NCBI GenBank assembly: GCA_031265875.1
Contig: JAISCA010000040.1
Span: forward strand, 1-32,112
Length of the DNA stretch: 32,112 nucleotides
From: Propionibacteriaceae bacterium
GTDB taxonomy: Bacteria; Actinomycetota; Actinomycetes; Propionibacteriales; Propionibacteriaceae
Direction: 5' to 3'
Shown: positions 23,231 to 31,781 of the stretch, piece by piece
How the letters are laid out: every line of letters starts with the position of its first letter
Position numbering within the stretch: the first letter of the stretch is position 1
Position numbers and translations under genes: made by a program
The notes under the pieces: generated by a model
Told to the model about the DNA's origin: nothing
Databases searched by the model: none
What the model saw: only the letters and a program-made list of their open reading frames with translations

Positions 23231-26071
23231 ATGCCCGACGATGATAATCAAGTTGTAGCCGGCTTGTCCGCCGACGCCGTTGCGCCAGTCGCCCGCCGGA
23301 AGCGGACCAGCGATAAAGCTGAGACCGTCACCGCCGACGCCGCGGCGCCGGCGGCCGAGACGGCAGTCAGCCGGCCCCGGGTCCGGCGGCGGACGAGCGC
23401 GGCGGACCCGGCGGATCAGCCCAGCCCCACCGGAACGGTCGATTCCACCGACTCGACCAAGACTTCCAGCCCGGACGCTCCGGCGGCCGAGCCCTCGCCC
23501 CGGAGCCGGGTCCGCCGCACCGCTTCGGCCAAGGCCGAGGCCAGCGCCGACGCTCTGATCCCAGAACCGTCGACCGACACCGCCGGTCCGACGCGGAAGC
23601 GCGCCCGCGCGGCCGCCGAGGCTGTGGCCGAGGCCGATCCGCCCAAGGCCACCAAGGCCGCCAAAGCGGCTAAGACCGCCAAGGCCGCTGCGCCGGCCCA
23701 GTCTGAAGTCGCCTCGACCGATCCGGACGGTCCCAGCGCCGACACTCCGGTCGCCGACCAGCCGGTCAAGCGGCGGGTCAGCCGGGCCCGCTCCGAAGCG
23801 GTCGAGGAGACGGTGGAGGACGCGGCCGTCCAGCCGGTCCGTCGTCGGCGCCGGACTGCGCTCGAGTCCCCCCAGCCGACGGTCGACGGCGGCGACCTGG
23901 CCGGCCAGCCGGCTCTGGTGGTGGAGACGACCGACCAGCCCGACCAGACCGCTGCGGCCAGCCCCTCGGCCCCGGTCAAGACCAAACGTGTCCGGGGCAA
24001 GAAGGACGTCGCGTCGTCGTCCGCGCCGCTGGAGGAGGTTCCCGCTCCCGACCCGGCCGGGTCGGAGGCGGCGGCCGAACCTGTCTCGGGACGCCGCTCG
24101 CGCCGCCGTCTGACGCGTGACGAGAGCGCCGCCCCAGCGCTGGCCGAGGCTGTCGACGCCCTCGACGCCGAGGCGGACGCCTCCGCCGATCCCATTGGCG
24201 ACGCCCTCAACGAGTTGACTAAGAACCGGGATCGGACCACGCGGAGCCGGCGGACGCGCTCGGCGGAGGCCTTGGACGACTTGGCCGCCGCCATCGCCGG
24301 CGATGCCGAGGCGGAGGTTTCGGCCGACAGCCCAGACGAGGCCGAAGTCGACGGGGAGGCCGAGGGCGAGACCGGCGACGGATCGCGTCGGCGCCGGCGC
24401 CGGCGGGGCGGCCGGCGTCACCGCCGGGGCCAAGAGGCCGGCGAGGGCGAGGACGATTCCGACGAGCCCGAAGAGGCCGCCCCGGCCGACGGCGAGGGCG
24501 ACTCCAAGCGCCGCCGCCGGCGCCGCCGGCGGCGGGGCGAGGAAGTCAGCGAGGCCGAGGACGACCCCAAGGACGTCGTGGTCAGGGTGCGCGAGCCCAG
24601 GTCGGCCCGGAAAGACCGCGAAGGCGTGTCTGGCATCGAGGGCTCGACCCGGTTGGAGGCCAAGCGGCAACGCCGCCGGGAGGGGCGGGCCGCCAGTCGA
24701 CGGCGCGCTCCCATCTTGAGCGAGGCCGAGTTCCTGGCCCGGCGTGAGTCGGTGCGGCGGACCATGCTGATCCGTCAGGCCGAGCACTACTCCCAGATCG
24801 CCGTGCTGGAGGACGAAGTCCTAGTCGAGCACTATGTCGACCGGGCCGAGGCGACTTCCCTGATCGGCAACGTCTACCTGGGCCGGGTGCAGAATGTGCT
24901 GCCCAGCATGGAGGCCGCCTTCATCGACATCGGGCGAGGCCGGAACGCCGTTCTCTTCGCCGGCGAGGTCGACTGGGACGGCCTCGGCGCCCAGGGCGGC
25001 GAGCGCAAGGTGGAGCAGGTCCTGAGTTCGGGCCAGACCATCTTGGTTCAGGTGACGAAGGATCCGGTGGGAGCCAAGGGCGCCCGCTTGACCTCGCACA
25101 TCTCGATCCCGGGCCGTTATGTGGTCTACGCCCCCGGCGGCCATCTGTCGGGCATCTCGCGTAAGTTGGCCGACGCGGAGCGCAGCCGGTTGAAGTCGAT
25201 TCTGGACGACGTCGTCGGCCACGAGGCCTCGGTCATCATCCGGACGGCGGCCGAGGGGGCCACGCCAGAGGAGCTGATCCACGACACCAACCGGCTCAAG
25301 GCCCAGTGGGAGGTGATCGGCAAGAAGGCCGCCAAGGGCCAGGCGCCGCAGCTGTTGTACAGCGAGCCCGACCTGAGCATGAGGATAGTGCGCGACCTCT
25401 TCACCGAGGACTTCACCGAATTGGTGGTGGACGGCAACGGCTCGCCCAACGACGCCTTCGACACGGTCGAGGCCTACGTCCAGCACGTCGCTCCCGGTCT
25501 GCTCGACCGGCTCAAGCGCTGGGATCGGTCCGAGGGCGACCTCTTCGCCCAGTTCCGTATCGACGAGCAGATCGCCAAGGCGCTCGACCGCAAGGTCCAT
25601 CTGCCTTCAGGCGGCACCTTGATCATCGACCGGACCGAGGCCATGACGGTGATCGACGTCAACACCGGCAAATTCGTCGGCTCGGGCGGCACCCTGGAAG
25701 CGACCGTGACGGCGAACAACCTGGAGGCGGCCGAGGAGATCGTGCGTCAACTGCGTCTGCGCGACATCGGCGGCATCATCGTGGTCGACTTCATCGACAT
25801 GGTGCTGCCGAGCAATCGGGACCTGCTGCTGCGACGCTTGATCGAATGCTTGAGCCGCGACCGCACCCGCCACCAAGTGGCCGAGGTGACCTCGCTGGGG
25901 CTGGTCCAGATGACCCGGAAGCGAGTCGGCTCCGGCCTGGCCGAGTCCTTCAGCAAGTCCTGCGAGACCTGCTCCGGCCTGGGTTACATCCGGGTCCAAG
26001 AGCCGGTCGACCATCAGGTCTCGCCGGACGGCGGCGAGCGCGGACACCGGCATCGGCGGGGGCGCGACTGA
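23231..26071 (+). CDS. rne: Ribonuclease E/G family endoribonuclease with long N-terminal disordered extension
   Basis: 946 residues. The first 490 or so are low-complexity: Ala/Pro/Asp-rich segments alternating with arginine blocks, including two poly-Arg runs near 380-440, as expected for RNA or degradosome-partner binding. The catalytic half follows: S1 domain (about 520-650, with [20 protein letters not shown]), then the DNase I-like part with metal ligands D809 (VIDVNTG) and D853 (VVDFIDM), matching E. coli D303 and D346, and the Zn-link C911-x2-C914 (CETC). After the Zn-link only about 30 residues remain. The enzyme cuts single-stranded A/U-rich RNA and processes rRNA and tRNA. I chose the ATG at 23231 because GGGAG is placed just upstream; an in-frame ATG at 23132 would add 33 residues without a ribosome site. 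Same-strand neighbours are rplU-rpmA-obgE, as usual. Confidence 0.93.
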   Translation: MPDDDNQVVAGLSADAVAPVARRKRTSDKAETVTADAAAPAAETAVSRPRVRRRTSAADPADQPSPTGTVDSTDSTKTSSPDAPAAEPSPRSRVRRTASAKAEASADALIPEPSTDTAGPTRKRARAAAEAVAEADPPKATKAAKAAKTAKAAAPAQSEVASTDPDGPSADTPVADQPVKRRVSRARSEAVEETVEDAAVQPVRRRRRTALESPQPTVDGGDLAGQPALVVETTDQPDQTAAASPSAPVKTKRVRGKKDVASSSAPLEEVPAPDPAGSEAAAEPVSGRRSRRRLTRDESAAPALAEAVDALDAEADASADPIGDALNELTKNRDRTTRSRRTRSAEALDDLAAAIAGDAEAEVSADSPDEAEVDGEAEGETGDGSRRRRRRRGGRRHRRGQEAGEGEDDSDEPEEAAPADGEGDSKRRRRRRRRRGEEVSEAEDDPKDVVVRVREPRSARKDREGVSGIEGSTRLEAKRQRRREGRAASRRRAPILSEAEFLARRESVRRTMLIRQAEHYSQIAVLEDEVLVEHYVDRAEATSLIGNVYLGRVQNVLPSMEAAFIDIGRGRNAVLFAGEVDWDGLGAQGGERKVEQVLSSGQTILVQVTKDPVGAKGARLTSHISIPGRYVVYAPGGHLSGISRKLADAERSRLKSILDDVVGHEASVIIRTAAEGATPEELIHDTNRLKAQWEVIGKKAAKGQAPQLLYSEPDLSMRIVRDLFTEDFTELVVDGNGSPNDAFDTVEAYVQHVAPGLLDRLKRWDRSEGDLFAQFRIDEQIAKALDRKVHLPSGGTLIIDRTEAMTVIDVNTGKFVGSGGTLEATVTANNLEAAEEIVRQLRLRDIGGIIVVDFIDMVLPSNRDLLLRRLIECLSRDRTRHQVAEVTSLGLVQMTRKRVGSGLAESFSKSCETCSGLGYIRVQEPVDHQVSPDGGERGHRHRRGRD

Positions 26072-26077
26072 GAGCGT

Positions 26078-26106
26078 TTGCCGCTGATGACGGCATCGCC
26101 TAAGAT
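26078..26106 (+). promoter_or_regulatory. Promoter of the rplU-rpmA-obgE transcript
   Basis: TTGCCG (26078-26083), 17-nt spacer, TAAGAT (26101-26106). The -35 begins 7 nt after the rne stop. Predicted start near 26113 gives a leader of about 108 nt containing the stem GGCGCG-N6-CGCGCC (26122-26139). The tRNA-Ala promoter at the right end has the same TTGCCG and spacing. Confidence 0.55.
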
Positions 26107-26220
26107 AGGCCGTCGGTGCTTGGCGCGTTCTGGCGCGCCGCCCATCGGTGTTCCACGGCTCGCTGATTCGACGGTCGGGCCTTCAGAGGACAGGTTTTTC
26201 GAGACGAAAGTGGGTCAAGC

Positions 26221-26526
26221 GTGTACGCGGTAGTCCGTAGCGGCGGCCGGCAGCACAAAGTTGCCGAAGGCGACATCGTGGAGATCGACAAGGTCGACGC
26301 CGAAGTCGGCGCCGTGCTGCAGCTGACCCCGATCCTGTTGGTCGACGGTGAGACGGTCACGGCCGATGGGGCCAAGTTGTCCGAGGTCTCGGTCACGGCC
26401 GAGGTCCTGGCTGAGACCAAGGGTCCGAAGATCCGCATCATCAAGTTCAAGAACAAGTCTGGGTACAAGAAGCGTCAAGGCCATCGCCAGCGCTACACCC
26501 AGGTCAAGATCACCGGCATCAAGTGA
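26221..26526 (+). CDS. rplU: 50S ribosomal protein L21
   Basis: 101 residues, full length for bL21: [23 protein letters not shown] at the N-terminus and the conserved [22 protein letters not shown] at the C-terminus, which contacts 23S rRNA. GTG start, with a weak AAAGTGGG upstream. A long leader with a hairpin separates it from its promoter, so feedback control on the leader is possible. Followed 9 nt later by rpmA. Confidence 0.97.
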   Translation: MYAVVRSGGRQHKVAEGDIVEIDKVDAEVGAVLQLTPILLVDGETVTADGAKLSEVSVTAEVLAETKGPKIRIIKFKNKSGYKKRQGHRQRYTQVKITGIK

Positions 26527-26535
26527 GGCTTCACC

Positions 26536-26787
26536 ATGGCACATAAGAAAGGCGCCTCGTCCTCCAAGAACGGTCGCGACTCCAACGCTCAGCGGCTCGG
26601 GGTCAAGCGCTACGGCGGCGAGCAGGTCCACGCCGGTGACATCATCGTGCGCCAGCACGGCACCCACTTCCATCCCGGCGCCGGCGTCGGCCGGGGCGGC
26701 GACGACACGTTGTTCGCCCTCACCGCCGGCCAGGTCCAATTCGGCAGCAAGCGCGGCCGGCGGGTCGTCAACGTCACCGCCGAGTGA
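26536..26787 (+). CDS. rpmA: 50S ribosomal protein L27
   Basis: 83 residues starting [16 protein letters not shown], the N-terminal tail that reaches the peptidyl-transferase centre; there is no Firmicutes-type cleaved prepeptide. The GGTFHPG-like core appears as [24 protein letters not shown] lies 7 nt before the ATG. Second gene of the rplU-rpmA-obgE unit. Confidence 0.98.
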   Translation: MAHKKGASSSKNGRDSNAQRLGVKRYGGEQVHAGDIIVRQHGTHFHPGAGVGRGGDDTLFALTAGQVQFGSKRGRRVVNVTAE

Positions 26788-26924
26788 ACTGGCGGCCCCA
26801 GATCGAGATCGTCTGACGGCGGTTCCGCCCGTCGGGCTGTGACGGCTGGGCCGAACCTGTCCGACTGGGCGGTCGCGCGGGCCATCCACCAGATCCGACC
26901 ATTCGACCAGACGAGGTCCCGCCC

Positions 26925-28523
26925 ATGGCTATTCCCACTTTCGTCGACAGCGTCACCTTGCAGGTCTCAGGCGGTCGGGGCGGCCATGGCTGCGCCTCGG
27001 TCAAACGGGAGAAGTTCAAGCCCCTGGGCGGACCGGACGGCGGCGACGGCGGCAACGGCGGCTCGGTCGTGCTGAGGGTCGATCCCAGCCTCACCACTCT
27101 GGTCGACTATCACCGTCACTCCCATCGCCAAGCCGGAAACGGTCAGCCGGGCCGGGGCAATTACGCCGACGGCGCGGCCGGGGCCGACATCGTGTTGCCG
27201 GTGCCGCCGGGCACGGTGGTGACAGAGGCCGAGACCGGCCAGGTCCTGGGCGATCTGGTCACCCCCGGTCTGGAACTGGTGGTGGCGCCGGGCGGACGCG
27301 GCGGTTTGGGCAATGAAGCTTTGGCTAGCGCGGCTCGTAAGGCCCCCGGTTTCGCGTTGCTGGGCGAAGAGGGCGTCAGCCGCACGATCCGGTTGGAGTT
27401 GAAGGTCTTAGCCGACATCGGCCTGGTCGGCTTCCCCAGCGCCGGCAAGTCTTCCCTGATCGCCGCCATCTCCCGGGCCCGCCCCCAGATCGCCGACTAC
27501 CCCTTCACCACCCTGGTCCCCAATCTGGGCGTGGTGGTGGCCGGAGACATCACCTTGACTGTGGCCGACGTGCCCGGTCTGATCGCCGGAGCGGCTCAGG
27601 GGCGAGGCTTGGGCCATGATTTCCTGCGTCACATCGAACGCTGTCAGGGCCTGGTCCACGTCATCGACTGCGCCACCTGGGAGCCGGGCCGTGACCCGGT
27701 CAGCGACCTCGACGTGATCGAGGCCGAACTGGCCGCCCACGGCGGCTTGGCCGACCGGCCCCGTCTGGTGGCCCTGAACAAGGTCGACATCCCCGACGCC
27801 GACGAGCTGGCCCAGCTGGTCCTGCCCGAACTGCGCGACCGGGGACTGGAGGTCTTCTCGGTCTCGACCAAGACCGGGCGGGGCCTGAAAGAGCTGATCT
27901 TCGCCATGGCCCGCCTGGTGGCCCAGCGCCGGGCGGCCCAACCGCCGGCGCCGCCGTGCCGTATCGTCTTGACTCCGGCCGCGTCGTCGGACGGTCCCGA
28001 TTTCACCATCGTCCGGCAGAGCGACCCGGAGACCGCCGGACCGCTCTGGCGGGTACGCGGGGTCAAACCCGAGCGGTGGGTGCGGCAAACCGACTTCGGC
28101 AACGCCGAGGCCGTCGGCTACCTGGCCGACCGCCTCAACCGGCTGGGCGTCGAGGACGAGTTGACCCGGCTGGGGGCTAAGGCCGGTGACCCGGTGGCCA
28201 TCGGCGGCGCCGACGCCGTCGTCTTCGACTTCGCGCCCCAGATCGACATCGGGGCCGAGTTGTTGGCCCGCCGGGGCGAGGACAACCGGCTGCAGGAGCT
28301 CCGTCCGGCGGTCCAGCGCCGGCGGCTCCGCGACGCCGAGTACCATGCCATGCGGGCGGCCGAGCGGACCGTCGACATGGCCTTGGACGGTTACCTGGCC
28401 GCAGACGATCCGGCCGTAGACGATCCGTTCGCGGACGAGACGGTCTGGGATCGGCCATCCGGTGACGGAGCGGCCGGCGCGGACCGGTCGGCCGTAGCAG
28501 CCGAGTCCGATCAGGACGACTGA
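26925..28523 (+). CDS. obgE: Obg-family GTPase (CgtA/ObgE)
   Basis: 532 residues in the actinobacterial three-domain layout. The Gly-rich Obg fold occupies 1-160 ([11 protein letters not shown] and [14 protein letters not shown]). The G domain has [10 protein letters not shown] (169-178), DVPGLI (G3) and NKVD (G4). The C-terminal OCT domain covers about 360-445, and an acidic tail follows. Obg binds the 50S subunit and ppGpp and links ribosome assembly to growth control. It starts 137 bp after rpmA with GAGG upstream. The position between rpmA and proB is the standard actinobacterial order. Confidence 0.96.
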   Translation: MAIPTFVDSVTLQVSGGRGGHGCASVKREKFKPLGGPDGGDGGNGGSVVLRVDPSLTTLVDYHRHSHRQAGNGQPGRGNYADGAAGADIVLPVPPGTVVTEAETGQVLGDLVTPGLELVVAPGGRGGLGNEALASAARKAPGFALLGEEGVSRTIRLELKVLADIGLVGFPSAGKSSLIAAISRARPQIADYPFTTLVPNLGVVVAGDITLTVADVPGLIAGAAQGRGLGHDFLRHIERCQGLVHVIDCATWEPGRDPVSDLDVIEAELAAHGGLADRPRLVALNKVDIPDADELAQLVLPELRDRGLEVFSVSTKTGRGLKELIFAMARLVAQRRAAQPPAPPCRIVLTPAASSDGPDFTIVRQSDPETAGPLWRVRGVKPERWVRQTDFGNAEAVGYLADRLNRLGVEDELTRLGAKAGDPVAIGGADAVVFDFAPQIDIGAELLARRGEDNRLQELRPAVQRRRLRDAEYHAMRAAERTVDMALDGYLAADDPAVDDPFADETVWDRPSGDGAAGADRSAVAAESDQDD

Positions 28524-28537
28524 CGGGAAGGGGAGCC

Positions 28538-29662
28538 ATGCGCCAGCGCGTCGCGCGAGCTCGCCGGGTCGTGGTCAAAGTCGGATCCAGTTCACTGACC
28601 CGCCCGGACCACCGCATCGACCCGGCCCGTTTGAGCGCTCTGGTGGCCGCGCTGGCGGCGGCTAGGCGATCCGGTCGTGAGGTCCTACTGGTCTCCTCGG
28701 GGGCCATCGCGGCCGGTCTGGGGCCGCTCGGACTGCGCCAGCGACCGCGCGACCTGGCCAGTCAGCAGGCCGCCGCCTCGGTCGGTCAAGGCTTGCTGTT
28801 GGAACGTTACGCCAGCCTCTTCGCGGAGCACGGCGTCACCGTCGGGCAGGTCCTTCTGACCGTCGACGACACCCGGAGCCAGCGCAGCTACGGCAACGCC
28901 CTGCGCACCTTCGACCGTCTGCTCGAACTGGGCGTGGTGCCGATCGTGAACGAGAACGACACCGTCGCCACCCAAGAGATCCGTTTCGGCGACAACGACC
29001 GCTTGGCCGCTCTGGTGGCCCAGCTGGTGCGGGCCGACGCTTTGGTCCTGTTGTCCGACGTGGACGGCTTGTACACGATGGACCCGAGATCGCCTGGGGC
29101 CCGCCGGATCGAGCAGGTGGACGCCATCGAGGAGCTTCAGGTCGACACCTCGGCTAAAGGCTCCGAGGTCGGCAGCGGCGGTATGACGACCAAGCTGGAG
29201 GCGGCCCGGATCGCCTTGACCGCCGGCATCCCGGTGGTCCTGGCCCGAGCCGACCAAGTCGAGTCCGCCCTGGCCGGACAAGTCGTCGGCACCTTCTTCC
29301 CGGCCGCCGCCAAACGCCGCTCGGCCCGCTTGAACTGGCTCGCCCACGCCTCGGCCGTGGCCGGCGAGCTGGTGCTGGACGCCGGCGCGGTGCGCGCCGT
29401 CACGACCACGGCGGCCTCCCTCCTGCCGGCTGGGATCGTAGCCGTGCGCGGTGACTTCCACACCGGCGACGTGGTCCGACTGGTCGACGCCGAAGGCCGG
29501 ACCGTGGGCCGGGGCATCGTCAACTACGACGCCGAGGTCATGCCCGAACTGCTCGGTCACGGCACCCGCGAGCTGGCCAGCCGGCTGGGGCCGCAGTACG
29601 AGCGCGAGGTCGTCCACCGCGACCAGTTGGTGCTGCGGCGACGGGGCCGGGAGGGGAGTTGA
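28538..29662 (+). CDS. proB: Glutamate 5-kinase
   Basis: 374 residues: amino-acid kinase domain (VVKVGSSSLT; SSGAIAAGL; VPIVNENDTVA; DVDGLYTMDPR; GSGGMTTKLEAA) followed by a C-terminal PUA domain from about 280 (AVRGDFHTGDVVRLVDAEG). It phosphorylates L-glutamate in the first step of proline synthesis and is normally feedback-inhibited by proline. GGGGAG lies 4 nt before the ATG. The expected partner proA does not follow; a PQ-loop membrane protein gene begins 2 nt after the stop instead. Confidence 0.96.
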   Translation: MRQRVARARRVVVKVGSSSLTRPDHRIDPARLSALVAALAAARRSGREVLLVSSGAIAAGLGPLGLRQRPRDLASQQAAASVGQGLLLERYASLFAEHGVTVGQVLLTVDDTRSQRSYGNALRTFDRLLELGVVPIVNENDTVATQEIRFGDNDRLAALVAQLVRADALVLLSDVDGLYTMDPRSPGARRIEQVDAIEELQVDTSAKGSEVGSGGMTTKLEAARIALTAGIPVVLARADQVESALAGQVVGTFFPAAAKRRSARLNWLAHASAVAGELVLDAGAVRAVTTTAASLLPAGIVAVRGDFHTGDVVRLVDAEGRTVGRGIVNYDAEVMPELLGHGTRELASRLGPQYEREVVHRDQLVLRRRGREGS

Positions 29663-29664
29663 CG

Positions 29665-30330
29665 ATGGATCTGACCGTTCTGGGCTGGTTGGCGGCGGCT
29701 TCCTCCGCCGCTGTCGCCCTGCCTCAGCTGGTGCGGCTGTGGCGGTCTGGCCTGTCGGCCGGCGTGTCCCTCCTGCTCTGGCAATTGTGCCTGTGCACCT
29801 CGATCGGGTGGACCATCCACGGCTTCCACGTGACGCGGGCCAACATGGTCGTACCCAACGTCTTCTGCGCTCTGGTCTCCGGTCTGGTCATGCACGCCGT
29901 CGCGACCGACCGCCGGCTGGACTGGTGGCGGGTCTATCCGGCCGCCGCTCTGGCCGGACTGGTCGTCGGGGGGATGGACTGGCTGACGCCGCCGGTCCTC
30001 TTCGGCCTGATCATGCTGGTCCCCGCCCTGATCGGCCAACTGTCCCAGGCCCGCGACCTCTGTTCGAGGCCCGACATCCGCGGGGTGTCGGTCGTCTACC
30101 TCGGGGTCAACCTCTTGGTCCAGCTGCTCTGGTTCGCCTGGAGCCTGGGCTCCGGGGACCGGGCCATCAGCTGGTGCGCCGCTCTGACCGGGTTGGCCAT
30201 CACGGGCAATCTGGCCTTGTACTTGGCTCGCCAGTTGGGCTGGCGGAGGACCCAGCCGTCGCCGGCGGGGGGAGTCCCCCTGGAGGAGCCGGAGCCGACC
30301 GAGCGGCCGGAACCGTCCCCGCTGGGATGA
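29665..30330 (+). CDS. PQ-loop repeat / SWEET-like membrane protein
   Basis: 221 residues with about seven hydrophobic segments. The first PQ-loop unit covers residues 4-55 (SSAAVALPQLVRLWRSGLSA, PQ at 20-21). A second, degenerate unit (about 110-165) has GQ in place of PQ (ALIGQLSQARDL, then GVSVVYLGVN). Two such triple-helix bundles joined by a linker helix is the layout of PQ-loop/SWEET and cystinosin-like transporters; bacterial relatives move sugars or amino acids. A Pro/Glu-rich tail ends the protein. I chose the ATG at 29665 (GGGGAG 6 nt upstream) over a TTG at 29659. The start is 2 nt after proB, so it is probably cotranscribed. Substrate unknown. Confidence 0.78.
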   Translation: MDLTVLGWLAAASSAAVALPQLVRLWRSGLSAGVSLLLWQLCLCTSIGWTIHGFHVTRANMVVPNVFCALVSGLVMHAVATDRRLDWWRVYPAAALAGLVVGGMDWLTPPVLFGLIMLVPALIGQLSQARDLCSRPDIRGVSVVYLGVNLLVQLLWFAWSLGSGDRAISWCAALTGLAITGNLALYLARQLGWRRTQPSPAGGVPLEEPEPTERPEPSPLG

Positions 30331-30425
30331 GTCGGGGACTGGAGTGGGCGGCCGGACGTGGTCGTCCCAGACGGTCGCTGGGAACATGCCCTCGGACACA
30401 ACTCAAGGTTTCGGGTCAAGCCAGT

Positions 30426-30431
30426 TACGAT
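30426..30431 (+). promoter_or_regulatory. Candidate -10 box for leaderless nadD
   Basis: TACGAT ends 7 nt before the ATG at 30439. No Shine-Dalgarno is present before either candidate ATG (30430 or 30439). Confidence 0.35.
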
Positions 30432-30438
30432 GAAGCCT

Positions 30439-31092
30439 ATGGAGGCGACAGGCGCTGAGGCGGGTTTGATTCACGACCCCACCGTCAAACGGTTGCGCCT
30501 GGGCGTCATGGGCGGCACCTTCGATCCCATCCACCACGGCCACCTGGTGGCCGCCTCCGAGGTGGCCAACCGCTTCGGGCTGCACGAGGTCGTCTTCGTG
30601 CCGACCGGGACGCCCTGGCAGAAGTCCGACCGGCAGGTCTCGGCGCCGGAGGACCGCTACCTGATGACGGTCATCGCCACCGCCTCCAATCCCACTTTCT
30701 CGGTTTCCCGGGTCGACATCGAACGCGGCGGCCAGACCTACACGGTCGACACCCTGAGCGATCTGAGAGCGATCCGGGGCGACTGCGATCTTTTCTTCAT
30801 CACCGGCGCCGACGCCCTGACTCAAATTCAAACTTGGAAGGGCGGCGACCAGATCTTCGGCTTGGCCCACTTCGTCGGCGTCTCTAGGCCCGGCTCGTCG
30901 TTGCACGACTCGGCCATCGCCAATCTGCCCAGAGACAAGACGACCTTGCTAGAGGTGCCGGCTTTGGCCATCTCTTCGACCGACTGCAGGCGGCGCGTCG
31001 CCCAAGGCCTACCGATCTGGTACCTGGTGCCAGACGGTATCGTCCAATACATCGCCAAGCGGGGGTTGTACCGCGATTGGGAGGAGAACTGA
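30439..31092 (+). CDS. nadD: Nicotinate-nucleotide adenylyltransferase
   Basis: About 217 residues. The nucleotidyltransferase motif [11 protein letters not shown] (25-35) and the C-terminal ISSTDCRRR (the SSTxxR signature) identify NadD, which joins ATP to nicotinate mononucleotide to give deamido-NAD in NAD synthesis. [12 protein letters not shown] is the family's substrate loop. I chose the ATG at 30439 because TACGAT lies exactly 7 nt upstream, matching other leaderless starts here; the ATG at 30430 would add three residues. It is followed after 19 nt by rsfS, the standard pairing. Confidence 0.94.
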   Translation: MEATGAEAGLIHDPTVKRLRLGVMGGTFDPIHHGHLVAASEVANRFGLHEVVFVPTGTPWQKSDRQVSAPEDRYLMTVIATASNPTFSVSRVDIERGGQTYTVDTLSDLRAIRGDCDLFFITGADALTQIQTWKGGDQIFGLAHFVGVSRPGSSLHDSAIANLPRDKTTLLEVPALAISSTDCRRRVAQGLPIWYLVPDGIVQYIAKRGLYRDWEEN

Positions 31093-31111
31093 GTGAGTCT
31101 AAGGAGACTGA

Positions 31112-31516
31112 GTGAGCGCTAGTCAGACCGCCATCGACCTGACCGACCTGGCGGCGCGGGCCGCCGCCGACAAATTAGCCGACGACATTCTCGCCATCGA
31201 CGTCTCGGAACGGCTCGCCATCACCGACGTCTTCCTGATCTTGACCGGCCACAGCGACCGCCAAGTCCTGGCCATCCGAGACGCGGTCGAAGAACGCCTG
31301 CTGGCCGCCGGTGTCAAGGCGGTCCGGCGCGAGGGCGACCGCGAGGCCCGCTGGATCCTGCTCGACTTCCTCGACCTGGTGGTACACGTCCAGCAGGCCG
31401 ATACCCGCCGTCTCTTCGCCCTCGACCGGCTCTGGCACGATTGCCCCACCCTCGATCTCACCCTGCCCCAGGCCCCGGCCGCCCAGGTCACCCCAGTCGT
31501 CCAAGTCGCCGTCTGA
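31112..31516 (+). CDS. rsfS: Ribosomal silencing factor RsfS
   Basis: 134 residues. Conserved elements: AARAAADKLADDILAIDVS, then ITDVFLILTGHSDRQVLAI, and the EGDREARWILLDFLDLVVHV segment. RsfS binds uL14 on the 50S subunit and blocks joining of the 30S subunit in starvation. GTG start with AAGGAG 5 nt upstream. A Pro/Val-rich tail of about 20 residues ends the protein. Confidence 0.95.
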   Translation: MSASQTAIDLTDLAARAAADKLADDILAIDVSERLAITDVFLILTGHSDRQVLAIRDAVEERLLAAGVKAVRREGDREARWILLDFLDLVVHVQQADTRRLFALDRLWHDCPTLDLTLPQAPAAQVTPVVQVAV

Positions 31517-31599
31517 AGCGGTGACGCGGTCGCCGGGGCGCTCCGCCGGTGGGTCTCCCTCCCGGCTCGACGACGAGCGCGCCGGCGGTCGGACTGAGA

Positions 31600-31628
31600 T
31601 TGCCGCAATCGCCAGACTCCGGTAGTCT
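31600..31628 (+). promoter_or_regulatory. Promoter of the tRNA-Ala gene
   Basis: TTGCCG (31600-31605), 17-nt spacer, TAGTCT (31623-31628); predicted start near 31635, 18 nt before the mature tRNA 5' end. Same -35 and spacing as the rplU promoter. Confidence 0.55.
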
Positions 31629-31652
31629 CTGTTGACGCCGCGACAGCGGCCT

Positions 31653-31725
31653 GGGGCTATGGCGCAGTTGGTAGCGCGCTTCCATGGCATGGAAGAGGCC
31701 ACGGGTTCGAATCCCGTTAGCTCCA
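31653..31725 (+). tRNA. tRNA-Ala (GGC anticodon)
   Basis: A 73-nt cloverleaf. The acceptor stem GGGGCTA/TAGCTCC includes G3-U70, the alanine identity pair. The D-stem is GCGC/GCGC; the anticodon stem CTTCC/GGAAG encloses a loop with anticodon GGC; the T-arm is ACGGG-TTCGAAT-CCCGT; the discriminator is A73. CCA is not encoded (CTCG follows), so it must be added by the CCA enzyme. Decodes GCC and GCU. Confidence 0.95.
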
Positions 31726-31745
31726 CTCGACAAAAGGATAATTGT

Positions 31746-31768
31746 GCCTGCTGGAAGCAGGCCTTTTT
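31746..31768 (+). terminator. Intrinsic terminator after tRNA-Ala
   Basis: Stem GCCTGCT/AGCAGGC (7 bp, GGA loop), followed by CTTTTT. It is the only classical stem plus T-run in the window, 20 nt after the tRNA. Confidence 0.85.
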
Positions 31769-31781
31769 GTCTCGTCCTTCC

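Noticed and set aside
23111-24787. A 558-codon minus-strand frame opposite the rne N-terminal half
   Set aside because: Gly/Arg/Leu-rich low-complexity product complementary to the repetitive Ala/Asp/Arg codons of rne; no family motif and no ribosome site.
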